DNA of 64,000 nt from CAVZCK01 sp963798805 (GCA_963798805.1 CAWCVC010000010.1:806001-870000), one strand, 5' to 3'. Numbered from the stretch's first letter, positions 26,053 through 34,665 are shown. A program made the numbers and translations. Notes: generated by a model not told the origin, from the letters alone.

Positions 26053-26316
26053 ATGATGAAATGGGCAAGGTTTCGCCGGGTCGAGCGTCAGGCGCGGCGT
26101 ATGCACGAAATGATGGACAGAATCGGCGTTGACGCCGGAAGGCTCGTCAGGTTGAACGAGGGCAAAGCTTATGCCGAGGCGCGGACCCGCTGCCTCGATT
26201 GCTGCCGGACGCAGACTTGCCTGTTTTGGCTGGAGAAGCCCGAACTCGCGGCTGACCGCCCCGAATTCTGTCCGAATTTCGAGCTGTTCGAGGCCTACAG
26301 CCGAAGCGGCCGTTGA
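26053..26316 (+). CDS. DUF6455 family small cysteine-motif protein
   Basis: 87 aa. A basic N-terminal part (RFRRVERQARRMHEMMDRIGVD) is followed by a cysteine cluster: CLDCC, C in QTCLFW, and FCPNFELF near the end. This pattern marks DUF6455 proteins, short proteins of unknown role found mostly in alphaproteobacteria. GGGAGA precedes the ATG at 26053; ATG 26056 is equally possible. It is convergent with hemN (3 bases apart) and has an FNR/FixK-type box upstream, as does hemN, so both probably respond to oxygen limitation. The cysteines could bind a metal, which is inference. Confidence 0.82.
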   Translation: MMKWARFRRVERQARRMHEMMDRIGVDAGRLVRLNEGKAYAEARTRCLDCCRTQTCLFWLEKPELAADRPEFCPNFELFEAYSRSGR

Positions 26317-26318
26317 CG

Positions 26319-27671
26319 CTACAGCCGCGCGTGCCGCAGCGCGTTGGCCTCCGGCTTCAGATAGGCGTCGAATGCGGTGGCAATGACGCGGACGAGCGGC
26401 CGGCCGCGAGCGGTTATGGCGAGACGGCTGCCATGCTGCTCTATCAGCCCCTCGGCAAGGAACGGCTGCAACAACTCGAGCTCTTTCCGCCAGTCGCGCG
26501 CCTGTTTGCCTCGCCCTGATCCGATGGCCTCGAAATCCACCGCGAAATCGCACATCAGCCGCTCGATCACCGCGCGCCGCCATTCATCATCGATGTCGAT
26601 GGCGATGCCCTTGGCGACCGGCAGCCGGCCTTGTGCAACCAGCCGCATATAGGCGCCGGTCTCGACGAAATTTTGCGCATAGCCCTGCGGCAGGGCCGAG
26701 ATCGCGCTGGCGCCGAACCCGATGAGCGCCCCTGCGTCATCGGCTGTGTAGCCCTGGAAATTGCGGTGCAGGCGGCCGGCGCGCGCGGCCAGCGCCAGAG
26801 TGTCGTCCGGCAGGGCGAAATGGTCGATGCCGATGCGCTGATAGCCAAGGCTCTCGATAAGGTCGCCCGCCGCTTCCGACATCTCGAAACGCGCCGCGGC
26901 GTCGGGCAGCGCGCTCTCCTCGATCATACGCTGGTTCTTGGCCATCCACGGGACATGCGCGTAGCCGAACAGCGCGATACGGTCGGGCGCCAGGCCGACG
27001 GCGCGGCGCACGGTGTCGAGGAGCATCGGTTTGGTCTGATGTGGCAGGCCATATATCAGATCGAAATTGATTGCGCGGATGCCGTGATCGCGCAGCCAGC
27101 CGGTCACCCGTTCGACGGTCTCGCAAGGCTGCACGCGATTGATCGCGCGCTGCACGGTCTCATCGAACTCCTGCACGCCCAGACTGGCGCGGTTGCAGCC
27201 CATCCTCGCCAGTGCCTCGACGGTTTCGAGCGTCAAACTGCGCGGATCGGTCTCGACCGCGATCTCCGCATCCGCAGCGATGTCGAAGCAGTCGCGCAAT
27301 GCGTGGTCGACGAAGGCGAAATCCTCCGGCGAAAGCGTCGTCGGCGTGCCGCCGCCCCAATGGATCTGGCTGACCGTGAAGCGCCCCGGCAGAGCATCCG
27401 CGACGAGGTGAATCTCGTCAATCAGCGCGCCGACATAGGCGGCGATCGGACGCTCACGAGCGACCAGCTTCATGTTGCAGCCGCAATACCAGCAAATCTG
27501 CCGGCAGAAAGGTACGTGCAGATAGAGCGAAAGCCGCGTATCCGCCGGCAGGGCACCAAGCCAGCCGCGCATCTCGGCTTCGCCGATCTCGGCGGAGAAA
27601 TGCGGCGCGGTCGGATAGCTGGTGTAGCGCGGTACGCGCAGGTTCAGATATTTCGCGATCGCGTCGTCCAT
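26319..27671 (-). CDS. hemN: Oxygen-independent coproporphyrinogen III dehydrogenase
   Basis: 450 aa radical-SAM enzyme that converts coproporphyrinogen III to protoporphyrinogen IX without oxygen. The N-terminal family sequence RVPRYTSYPTAPHF is followed by the 4Fe-4S motif CRQICWYC(GC) near residues 55-64, then IHWGGGTPTTLSPED, SLGVQEFDETVQRAINRVQP and NFDLIYGLPHQT. The C-terminal HemN_C domain is complete. An FNR/FixK-type box lies 132 bases upstream of its start, which fits low-oxygen induction of haem synthesis. Confidence 0.97.
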   Translation of the reverse strand: MDDAIAKYLNLRVPRYTSYPTAPHFSAEIGEAEMRGWLGALPADTRLSLYLHVPFCRQICWYCGCNMKLVARERPIAAYVGALIDEIHLVADALPGRFTVSQIHWGGGTPTTLSPEDFAFVDHALRDCFDIAADAEIAVETDPRSLTLETVEALARMGCNRASLGVQEFDETVQRAINRVQPCETVERVTGWLRDHGIRAINFDLIYGLPHQTKPMLLDTVRRAVGLAPDRIALFGYAHVPWMAKNQRMIEESALPDAAARFEMSEAAGDLIESLGYQRIGIDHFALPDDTLALAARAGRLHRNFQGYTADDAGALIGFGASAISALPQGYAQNFVETGAYMRLVAQGRLPVAKGIAIDIDDEWRRAVIERLMCDFAVDFEAIGSGRGKQARDWRKELELLQPFLAEGLIEQHGSRLAITARGRPLVRVIATAFDAYLKPEANALRHARL

Positions 27672-27802
27672 GACGGGCCCAGGAAATCGTATGGACGGAC
27701 CAGTTCGGCTGGAGCATCGCCCGCCGGGAGGAACATGCGGGGGTCAGGCAACCGATCTGGCCGTCGGATCATCATGCCTGGCATGAAGGCCGTCCGTGTG
27801 CG

Positions 27803-27816
27803 TTGATTTCGGTCAA
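27803..27816 (-). promoter_or_regulatory. FNR/FixK-type binding site upstream of hemN
   Basis: TTGAT-TTCG-GTCAA on the plus strand, one mismatch from a perfect palindrome and a good FNR/FixK match. It is in the 160-base gap between the hemN start (27671) and the stop of the cupin gene (27834). Confidence 0.7.
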
Positions 27817-27833
27817 GATGCGCGGAAGCCGCG

Positions 27834-28340
27834 TCAATCCGTCCGCCAGAGGCGCGGCAGCGCCCCTTCTTCGCCGCTCACCGGGTCGGACTCGGGAAAG
27901 CCGAGATGGGCGATGCGGTCCTTGATCTCAGGGGTCGGCGCATCCCTGCGGATATCCCACCTCTGGTCCGGCGGATAGGCGCCAACGACGAGGAAATCCG
28001 GGCTTGCCTCGATCCGGCAATGGCCGGTTCCGGCGGGAAGAACCGCGACGTCGCCCGCCGCGACGCTGATTTCGCGGCCGTCCTGTCCGCCCAACATCAG
28101 ACGCGCGGAGCCGCCGGCGAAGCCCAGCACCTCATGCGCGGTCGAATGATAGTGGTGATAGGAATAGACGCCGTCGCGCCAATCAGGCGGCCAGCCATTG
28201 CGCTCGAACAGCGCCTCGAAGACGGCAGCCGTTTCGCCGCGCCCCTTGCCCGTGATTACGCCGCGATAGAGCAGCACCGGCAGCTGGGGATTGTTCGGCA
28301 CCCAGCCATTGGCATTCAAGAGTAGCGCTTCGGGTTGCAC
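27834..28340 (-). CDS. YjlB-like cupin protein
   Basis: 168 aa, GTG start with GAGGA upstream. The cupin barrel shows YSYHHYHSTAHEVLGFAGGSARLMLGG as motif 1 (histidines and Glu as metal ligands) and GDVAVLPAGTGHCRIEASPDFLVVGAYPP as motif 2. This matches YjlB-type small cupins of unknown substrate. It lies on the minus strand after the ferredoxin-reductase gene, 60 bases downstream, so it could be transcribed with it. Confidence 0.85.
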   Translation of the reverse strand: MQPEALLLNANGWVPNNPQLPVLLYRGVITGKGRGETAAVFEALFERNGWPPDWRDGVYSYHHYHSTAHEVLGFAGGSARLMLGGQDGREISVAAGDVAVLPAGTGHCRIEASPDFLVVGAYPPDQRWDIRRDAPTPEIKDRIAHLGFPESDPVSGEEGALPRLWRTD

Positions 28341-28399
28341 CGGAAAGTCCTCTCATCCTGCCCGCGCATAACAAAGCGGGAGGGAGAGAAGTTCCAAAC

Positions 28400-29473
28400 T
28401 CACCTCGGCCGCTCAAGACGCAGAAGCGGAGAGGACAGACTCAGCCGACCCGGCGCCGGAAGCATATTGGTGATCCGGTCCATGGCCCAGGAGAAGAAGC
28501 CGTCATAAAGCTCATCGGCCTGGGCGACGAACGGATCGGCATAGAACATTGCGCCGGCATTGGCCGCCCTCGTCCTCACCGCCTCGACCATGATGGGCGC
28601 GCCACAGGCATAAACGGTGTCGCTGGCGCGCAGGGCCGGCATGTGATCGGTCGGCCTGCCGATGCGGATCGTCGAGGAGGCACCCTCCGGCAGCTTGTCG
28701 ACCACCGGGATCAGCAGCACATGCGGCTGCTCCTTCAGCCAGCGCGCCGCCGGCCGCATATAAAGCGACTGATAGCCCTTCGAGCCGATCACCATGACTA
28801 TGCGCCGCTGCGGATTCTCCCTGAGCGCCGCTCTGGCAATCGACCAGATCGGGGCAAACCCCGTGCCGCTCGACACCAGCACCAGGCGTCCGCGCTGATC
28901 GGGGCGCAGATAGGCGTTGCCATAGGGACCCTGAAGCTTCACCGGGTGTCCCCGGTTGATGCTCACGCCGAGCGCCGAGGAGACCTTTCCGCCCGGGATC
29001 CGGCGAATATGCAGCCGGATGGCGTTCTCGTTCTGCGCCGTCCGCTCCGCCATCATCGGCTCGGTCGGGCTGAAGCAGCGCGCGGGAAAGCCCTTGAAGC
29101 GGAAGCGGTAATATTGGCCCGGCAGGTAGGTCACGGGCTTGGCCACGCTGATGCGCAGCTCGACGACGTCCGGGGCGACGGGCCTAAGACCGGTGACCAT
29201 GCCCCTGGTTGTCACGACATCCGGCACCGGCTCGACGAGCACGTCGAGGTCGGTGATGACCCGTGCCTGACAGGCGCGCACCGTGCCGTCATTGCCGGCG
29301 TCCCCGCCGAGCGCGAAGCCTTTGAGGATGCGAACCTGGCACGTGCCGCAATGGCCCGAACGGCAGTCATGCGGGATATCGACGCCGTTGACGAGGGCCG
29401 CGTCTAGTAAGATGTCTCCTCGTTTGGCCTGGAACTGCTGGTTATCGATAAACACTGTGCAATTCTTTTGCAT
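28400..29473 (-). CDS. Ferredoxin-NAD(P)H oxidoreductase with N-terminal 2Fe-2S domain
   Basis: 357 aa. The N-terminal plant-type ferredoxin domain has Cys37, Cys42, Cys45 (CRSGHCGTC) and Cys68 as cluster ligands. An FAD-binding FNR domain follows, with LPGQYYRFRFKGFPARCFSPT, then the NAD-binding part VLVSSGTGFAPIWSIARAAL near residue 200 and VYACGAPIMVEAVR near the end. The architecture is that of electron-transfer reductases of oxygenases, or of electron-carrying subunits for membrane complexes. Its start overlaps the end of the cytochrome b/EB_dh gene by 70 bases, an unusually long overlap implying coupled expression; it probably feeds or takes electrons from that protein. Confidence 0.9.
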   Translation of the reverse strand: MQKNCTVFIDNQQFQAKRGDILLDAALVNGVDIPHDCRSGHCGTCQVRILKGFALGGDAGNDGTVRACQARVITDLDVLVEPVPDVVTTRGMVTGLRPVAPDVVELRISVAKPVTYLPGQYYRFRFKGFPARCFSPTEPMMAERTAQNENAIRLHIRRIPGGKVSSALGVSINRGHPVKLQGPYGNAYLRPDQRGRLVLVSSGTGFAPIWSIARAALRENPQRRIVMVIGSKGYQSLYMRPAARWLKEQPHVLLIPVVDKLPEGASSTIRIGRPTDHMPALRASDTVYACGAPIMVEAVRTRAANAGAMFYADPFVAQADELYDGFFSWAMDRITNMLPAPGRLSLSSPLLRLERPR

Positions 29474-31326
29474 TTCTCAACCTTCAGAAGGATGGGTCTG
29501 ATGTGACGCGTGTGACGGGTCTGTGTATGATCGAAAACGGATACGCGTAGGTAGGTGCCGGTCTGGATCGGCGCGTCGTAACGGCTATGCGTATCCATGC
29601 GGCGCACGATTTCCAGCGCCCAGCGCCCCGCCGACCATTTTGCGGCGCAGCGGATGCCGGTACGGTCCGCCGTATGCGGATTATTGGTAATAAGCCCGGG
29701 AATAATGGTGCCGACCGGGATCTCCTTGTCGATAGCCGGCGAATAGGGGACCGACTCGGCCTCCGTCATCCACCAGTGCGAGTCTTCGCTCTCGCCGTGA
29801 TCCGGATTGAGGTCGATCTTGCCCAGAGCCGCAACGGTGCGTTTCCAATCTTTCGGCAGCCTCTTGGGAAGGATGGGCAGGTCATAGCCACCCGGGCCGC
29901 GCCGCTCGAAATTGAGCTGGTAGGGAGAATAGCCCGGGTCGGGTCCGAAGCCGCCCTTATAGGGCTCGGTGCCTTTCAGCTCGGCTTTGGTCGGCTCGGC
30001 GGGCGGACCGAAATGATAGTTGCCCATCCAGCCATCCATGCCGCCCTCGGATGCGCTCCATTCCCAGACATCGACATAGCCGCCATTGGTCGTGTAGTGC
30101 AGACCGCGACCCGAACCGCTCGGTGGCTTTCCGGCCAAGGGCGTATGGCCGGCGTGGAAGGTCCGGTCGCCGGGGATCAGCACGTAGAACGGCGCGAGCA
30201 GCACGGCCAGCTTGTCGCTGAAAAAGGCGTTCGCGTCGTCGTGGTCGAATTTGTCCTGCAAGACGCGCCAGCCCTGTGCCGTTTTCGCCAGCGGCAGATG
30301 CTTGAGCGAGCGCGTCGGATCGTTCCAGATGAAGAGGAAATAGGCGTTGACTCCGTCATGAACCGCCCGGATTTCGACATCCGAGCCGCCCTTGCCGTCG
30401 AGATTGGCTCCCTGCTGCGTATGGACGAGCACCGACCGCGCGGTGCGCCAGACCGGGTCCGATGCGTCGCCGTCGATAACCGGTATCATCGACTGGTTCC
30501 AAACCTCGTTGATGACAAGCTCGTCGCGCGTCGCCTCGTCGAGCGACATCAGAAGCGCGAGCGTCGCCATGCCGCCCGCTATGGCCACGGTGAGAGGATG
30601 AACGCGCAGGACTTCGCCGCTGCGCCGGACCGGCCGCTCGCGCGTGGGCCGGCTGCGCGGTTGCGGCTCGCGCTTTTCCGCTTGTCGAGCGGCCGCAGAT
30701 AAGCTTGGCGGTTTAGTCACGCCTCCGGCCTTCTGCATAGCCGCCTGCGCCAGAAACTCATAGGGATCGAATGGCGGCGGGGGCGGGGCCAGCTTTCCGG
30801 GATTGAAGATGCGCAGAAGCTGGGGGGGGCCGCCGATTGCGAAATGCGTCACCAGGTGCGCCGGCACATAGGCCAGGATCACCGCGGTTCCGATCAGATG
30901 AATATCCGCAATCGAGCCTGCATAGCCCAGATAGAGCAGGATGCCGGTGACCAGCTCCGTGGCGACGGTGATGAAGAACACCCAATAAAGGATGATGTTG
31001 ATCGCCCCAAGCCGGGCTTTCCGCCGGCCGGCAATCCCGGAAAGCCGCGCAACGTCCGGCTGTATCCGGCGGAACAGACGCGCCTTGACGATATAGATCG
31101 TGTAGGAAACCGACAGGGCGAACAGCAGGGTCCCCGCCGGAATGTGCAAGGTCCAGACCGTCGATTGCGGCAGCAACCAATCGAAGTGTTGCAGCCAGAG
31201 CATGTCGTAGGGAGCGCCGATAGCGATACGCAATCCGGTACTGGCCGCCATCAGCAGAAGCACTACGAGCCCCCAATGCAGAATGATTGTGCCGAAATCG
31301 GTCTTCTTGATCGCTCGCCGCGCCAT
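29404..31326 (-). CDS. Cytochrome b561-type membrane domain fused to an ethylbenzene-dehydrogenase-like haem domain
   Basis: 640 aa. The first 180 residues are a four-helix di-haem cytochrome b with histidine-bearing helices (ILHWGLVVLLLMAASTGLRI, LHIPAGTLLFALSVSYTIY, ILYWVFFITVATELVTGILL, AHLVTHFAIGG). A linker and one further helix near residue 255 lead to an EB_dh-type b-haem domain (VWRTARSVLVHTQQGANLDGKGG, YVDVWEWSASEGGMDGW, VSVFDHTQTRHTRHIRP). EB_dh is the gamma subunit fold of ethylbenzene and DMSO-type dehydrogenases. About 23 residues after that domain overlap the downstream ferredoxin-reductase gene. ATG 31326 is taken as start; TTG 31341 is possible. The true electron donor and acceptor are unknown. 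Confidence 0.88.
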   Translation of the reverse strand: MARRAIKKTDFGTIILHWGLVVLLLMAASTGLRIAIGAPYDMLWLQHFDWLLPQSTVWTLHIPAGTLLFALSVSYTIYIVKARLFRRIQPDVARLSGIAGRRKARLGAINIILYWVFFITVATELVTGILLYLGYAGSIADIHLIGTAVILAYVPAHLVTHFAIGGPPQLLRIFNPGKLAPPPPPFDPYEFLAQAAMQKAGGVTKPPSLSAAARQAEKREPQPRSRPTRERPVRRSGEVLRVHPLTVAIAGGMATLALLMSLDEATRDELVINEVWNQSMIPVIDGDASDPVWRTARSVLVHTQQGANLDGKGGSDVEIRAVHDGVNAYFLFIWNDPTRSLKHLPLAKTAQGWRVLQDKFDHDDANAFFSDKLAVLLAPFYVLIPGDRTFHAGHTPLAGKPPSGSGRGLHYTTNGGYVDVWEWSASEGGMDGWMGNYHFGPPAEPTKAELKGTEPYKGGFGPDPGYSPYQLNFERRGPGGYDLPILPKRLPKDWKRTVAALGKIDLNPDHGESEDSHWWMTEAESVPYSPAIDKEIPVGTIIPGLITNNPHTADRTGIRCAAKWSAGRWALEIVRRMDTHSRYDAPIQTGTYLRVSVFDHTQTRHTRHIRPILLKVEKCKRIAQCLSITSSSRPNEETSY

Positions 31327-31864
31327 GCCCCGAGTGCCCAACTAGCCCCGCCGGGTTTTCAAGATAGTTCCAAATGTGTCGCGTTTTTGGAACCGTCGCC
31401 TAAAATCTATCGCAGAGCAAAAAAATATTTTTCGACTTCTTCGAGAAGACCTGGAATAAAATTGCAAGAGATGGAAACCGTTGCAGGACAATGATTTTTT
31501 CAATCCATGCCGCAGGCATATTGATATTCATTATTATGTCTTAGGCCATAGATCAGAAAATCTGGATCTTCGACTTTTTACCTAACAATAGCCAGGAAAT
31601 GCGGCGATCTGCTGACACCATTGCGCAGGTATCAAGGCGATTTTGCAGTGCAAAACGGGCACCGCAGCATTTCTGCGCCGCAGCAGACAAACCGGGCTTC
31701 GCGGCGCCGTCGCAACGGCCTTGTGATTCGCGGAAACGCAGCCGCTCGGACGGTGCCGCACGTGTTCTCCGTTAAATCGCGGAGCGCAGGACACAAGTCC
31801 TGCTTGCGCTCCGCACCTCTCACGCACACCATGCCGCTAAGTTCGACCGCCGGAGCGCCGATCG
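31327..31864. promoter_or_regulatory. Divergent control region with a palindrome and a stem-loop
   Basis: About 540 bases between the cytochrome b gene and the Crp/Fnr gene, with an AT-rich part (31400-31600) uncommon in this window. TTTTGC-AGT-GCAAAA (31641-31655) is a clean inverted repeat of operator size. CGGAGCGCAGGAC ... GTCCTGCTTGCGCTCCG (31780-31813) forms a bulged stem-loop 50 bases before the regulator start. No protein-coding gene is convincing here. Confidence 0.6.
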
Positions 31865-32623
31865 ATGAGCCAGCTTGCCCAAGCGAAAATGCCAATCCGA
31901 GTCGAGTGCACACAATGTCCACTTGCGCCGCTCGAACATTTCCGCCCGTTCTCCGAGCATGAGCTGGAATTCATGCTGAGCTTCAAGATCGGCGAGTTCA
32001 CCGCGGAGGCAGGGGTCAACATTCTGAAGGAACAGACGAATTCCGCACATCTCTTCACGGTGCTGGAGGGATGGGCGTTCCGCTACAAGACGCTCGAAGA
32101 CGGCAGCCGTCAGGTGCTCAATTTCGCCCTGCCGGGAGATCTACTGGGATTGCAGACCTCCATGTTCGGCGAGATGGATCACTCGGTCGACGCTCTGACG
32201 AGCATCACGCTCTGCGTCTTCGCCCGCGACCGGTTCTGGGAACTCTATCAGGAATTTCCGAGTCTCGCCTTCGACGTAACTTGGCTGGCGACCCATGACG
32301 AGCGGACTCTCGGCCAGTTCCTTGCCGCCGTCGGCCAAAGATCGGCGCGCAGCCAACTCGCCTTCGCCCTGCTGCAGCTTTATCGGCGCTGCGAGGCAAT
32401 CGAGCTTGCCAGCGCCAACCGGATGCGGGTTCCGTTCACGCAGCAGCACATTGCCGATCTGCTCGGCCTCTCCCTCGTCCATACCAATAAGACCATCAAG
32501 CGGCTCGCCAATGACAAGCTGCTGAGCTGGCGGAAGGGCGTGATCCATATCCTCGACCGCGACCGCCTGATCGAGCTTGCCGAGTTCGACAACAGCCCCG
32601 CTTCGATCCGTCCGTTCATCTGA
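31865..32623 (+). CDS. Crp/Fnr family transcriptional regulator
   Basis: 252 aa. A cyclic-nucleotide-binding-type beta roll (about residues 30-145; LFTVLEGWAFRYKTLEDGSRQVLNFALPGDLLGLQ) is followed by a winged helix-turn-helix with VPFTQQHIADLLGLSLVHTNKTIKRL as recognition region. The N-terminus has a CTQCPL pair but not the four-cysteine set of a 4Fe-4S FNR. The region after the roll (LATHDERTLGQFLAAVGQRSA) matches the alphaproteobacterial Crp/Fnr group without a defined ligand. It is divergent from the cytochrome b/EB_dh-ferredoxin reductase pair and probably regulates it. Confidence 0.92.
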   Translation: MSQLAQAKMPIRVECTQCPLAPLEHFRPFSEHELEFMLSFKIGEFTAEAGVNILKEQTNSAHLFTVLEGWAFRYKTLEDGSRQVLNFALPGDLLGLQTSMFGEMDHSVDALTSITLCVFARDRFWELYQEFPSLAFDVTWLATHDERTLGQFLAAVGQRSARSQLAFALLQLYRRCEAIELASANRMRVPFTQQHIADLLGLSLVHTNKTIKRLANDKLLSWRKGVIHILDRDRLIELAEFDNSPASIRPFI

Positions 32624-32629
32624 CGGCCC

Positions 32630-32745
32630 GCAGCTAGAGCGGCGGACCCTAAATTGGAATCGGAAGCGCCCCTCTACCTGTTTGTTTTGGCGTCGGATTT
32701 GACCGAAAACCGCTTTGCACTTTTCGGTCCGATGCTCTACCAGCC
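32630..32745. repeat. REP-like intergenic element, probable bidirectional terminator
   Basis: Between the convergent Crp/Fnr and kinase genes. It contains the stem GACCGAAAA (32701-32709) / TTTTCGGTC (32721-32729) and the flanking phrases CTAGAGC and GATGCTCTA. These resemble a repeat I have often seen in rhizobial intergenic regions; only one copy is visible here. Confidence 0.55.
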
Positions 32746-32748
32746 GGA

Positions 32749-34206
32749 TTAGCTGCCGCCGGCTGCCGCGGCGGGCGGTTGCTTCAGCAGCTCCGGCAAT
32801 TCGCGATGGGCAATGACCCGGACGGCCGGCAGCGTCATGGCGCAGACGACGCCCGTTGGCGCGAAATCGAGCGTGACATTCCCACCGAGCGCCTGCCCGA
32901 CCACGCGCTCGAGCAGCGTCCTGCCGAACCCGCCCTCCACGCCAGGCATGACCGGCGGCCCCCCCACCTCGCGCCAGATGAGATGCACTTCCGAGCCCAC
33001 CCCATCCGCCGTACCGGCCTCACCCGGCTGATCGAGGAGGAGCCAGGAGATTTCGACGATGCCGGCCGGTGCAGTCAGCGCGCCGTGCTTCACCGCGTTC
33101 GTGGCCAGCTCGTGGATGGCGAGTCCGAGATTTTGAACCGCGACCGAAGTCATCAGAAGGTCCGGCCCGGCCATGTGAACGCGGTCCACCTCCAAATCCG
33201 ACAACACATCGAGCTGGCTCCTGATCAGCGTGACGATCGAGGTTCCGCTCCAATCATCGTTGACAAGCAGATCGTGAGACCGCGCCATCGAGTGAAGGCG
33301 CGCCGAAAACCGGGCGATGAACTCATCCACATTACGGGTACGGCGTGCCGTCTGGCGGACCACGCCTTGCAGGACCGCGAGAAGGTTTTTCGAGCGATGC
33401 GTCACCTCGCGCATCAGAAGCTGCTGGCGCTGCTGCTGCTGCTTCTGATCGGTGATGTCGAAGGCGCAGGAAATCGTGCCAATAGTGTTGCCCTCGGTGT
33501 CGTAATCGGGCTGCGAGCGCAGGAGATACCATCGGATGCCGCCCGGCAGGCGGACCTTGACCTCGGCGGATTGCTCTTCGCCGGTGGCCATCGCCCTGTT
33601 TTTGACCTCGGCCGTCGTCATGGCGACGTCGGCAGGGAAGATGTCCCAGTCGGTCTTGCCGATATAGTCCCTCTCCCGAGCTTGCGACGGCTCGTTGAAG
33701 ATCCAGGTGTAGTGCAACTCCGTGTCCTGACGGAACAAGGTGATCGCCGAACCGAGCAGCGCCAGCCGCATCTGCCGATTTGCCCGCTCCAGCTCGTAAG
33801 AGCGCCGGACCACGCTTTTTTCCAGCTCGGTATTGGCAAGGGCCAGGTCGCGCTGCTCCCGCTTTATGAGTTCCGCATCCGAGAGCGTCAGAAACAGCCG
33901 CCTGTGCTTCATGGCCCTGCGGACGAACATGGCGACGAGAAAAGCGGCGGTCAGGAGGGCGCTCGCCGATGCGAGCTTCAGCACAGCTTCTATCAGATCC
34001 CGGTCGCCAACGGCGTTGAGCGACGAGAGGCCGATGCTGAGCGCAGCACCCCCGAGGCCGAACGCAGCGAACGACAGCGGCGCCGTCAGCCAGCTGCCAA
34101 GAAATTCCCGCAGGCGGAGAGCAAACAGAAGTGTAATGGCGTTAATTAAAAACGAGGTAGACAGTAATACATCGCAGAATATAGCTGCATGCGGAGTCAG
34201 GTTCAT
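32749..34206 (-). CDS. Membrane HWE/HisKA_2-type sensor histidine kinase with PAS domain
   Basis: 485 aa. Two or three N-terminal helices (residues 1-90) precede a coiled stretch, a PAS domain (about 150-265, with FRQDTELHYTWIFNEP and GTISCAFDITDQKQ) and the kinase core. The phosphoacceptor His is in MREVTHRSKNLLAVLQGVVRQ near residue 271, the N-box is LAIHELATNAVKHGAL near 367, and VHLIWREVGGPP gives the WxE mark of HWE kinases. Kinases of this group act on PhyR in the general stress response, and phyR is 460 bases away on the same strand, which suggests that partnership. Confidence 0.9.
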   Translation of the reverse strand: MNLTPHAAIFCDVLLSTSFLINAITLLFALRLREFLGSWLTAPLSFAAFGLGGAALSIGLSSLNAVGDRDLIEAVLKLASASALLTAAFLVAMFVRRAMKHRRLFLTLSDAELIKREQRDLALANTELEKSVVRRSYELERANRQMRLALLGSAITLFRQDTELHYTWIFNEPSQARERDYIGKTDWDIFPADVAMTTAEVKNRAMATGEEQSAEVKVRLPGGIRWYLLRSQPDYDTEGNTIGTISCAFDITDQKQQQQRQQLLMREVTHRSKNLLAVLQGVVRQTARRTRNVDEFIARFSARLHSMARSHDLLVNDDWSGTSIVTLIRSQLDVLSDLEVDRVHMAGPDLLMTSVAVQNLGLAIHELATNAVKHGALTAPAGIVEISWLLLDQPGEAGTADGVGSEVHLIWREVGGPPVMPGVEGGFGRTLLERVVGQALGGNVTLDFAPTGVVCAMTLPAVRVIAHRELPELLKQPPAAAAGGS

Positions 34207-34327
34207 GGAAGACGACGCAGATTGGCGCTCCCCAGGAAGGCGTCATCCATTAATTGGGCCACCGCCTCCCCTCACTGTCAGATCAAAAAAACAATTAACA
34301 TAATATGCTAAGATTCTTTGCAATATG

Positions 34328-34363
34328 CAAAAAAGGGACCGCAGGCAAGCAGTCCCTTTTTCA
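34328..34363 (-). terminator. Rho-independent terminator after the DUF1328 gene
   Basis: On the minus strand, AAAAAGGGAC / GTCCCTTTTT arms with a 12-base loop end in a T-run, 17-50 bases beyond the DUF1328 stop. Confidence 0.8.
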
Positions 34364-34379
34364 GAGAATGTAAATGAAT

Positions 34380-34556
34380 TTAAATTCGTGGCGCGCCTCC
34401 TCTGACAAGATGAAAGACCAGCGACAGCACAAACAGGATCAGAAAAATGTAGAATAAAAGCTGTGCAATACCCGCCGCGCCTGCCGCGATGCCGCCAAAC
34501 CCAAATACAGCGGCAATGATGGCGACAATGAGAAATGTGAGGGCCCAACTCAGCAT
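34380..34556 (-). CDS. DUF1328 family small membrane protein
   Basis: 58 aa, two transmembrane helices: MLSWALTFLIVAIIAAVFGFGGIAAGAAGIAQLLFYIFL matches the whole DUF1328 domain, then a short basic tail. GGAGGT lies seven bases before the ATG. A promoter of the EcfG type (GGAAC-N16-CGTTAG) sits 32-58 bases upstream, and the gene lies between the HWE kinase and phyR, so it is probably a general stress response gene. Molecular role unknown. Confidence 0.92.
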   Translation of the reverse strand: MLSWALTFLIVAIIAAVFGFGGIAAGAAGIAQLLFYIFLILFVLSLVFHLVRGGAPRI

Positions 34557-34587
34557 TTTGACCTCCAACGTTGTTTTCACTTCGCCA

Positions 34588-34614
34588 CTAACGTTTGAGG
34601 CCCATGCAGGTTCC
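34588..34614 (-). promoter_or_regulatory. EcfG-type general stress promoter
   Basis: GGAAC (34614-34610), a 16-base spacer and CGTTAG (34593-34588) on the minus strand match the alphaproteobacterial EcfG consensus GGAAC-N16/17-CGTT. It drives the DUF1328 gene. Confidence 0.85.
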
Positions 34615-34665
34615 ACTGCCTGAGGGAGCAAAGCTTATCGGATTCGGGGAGATCGCGGGGCGGGG

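Noticed and set aside
31865..32623. Oxygen-sensing FNR with a 4Fe-4S cluster
   Set aside because: Only a two-cysteine CxxC is at the N-terminus and the central cysteine is not in the FNR position.
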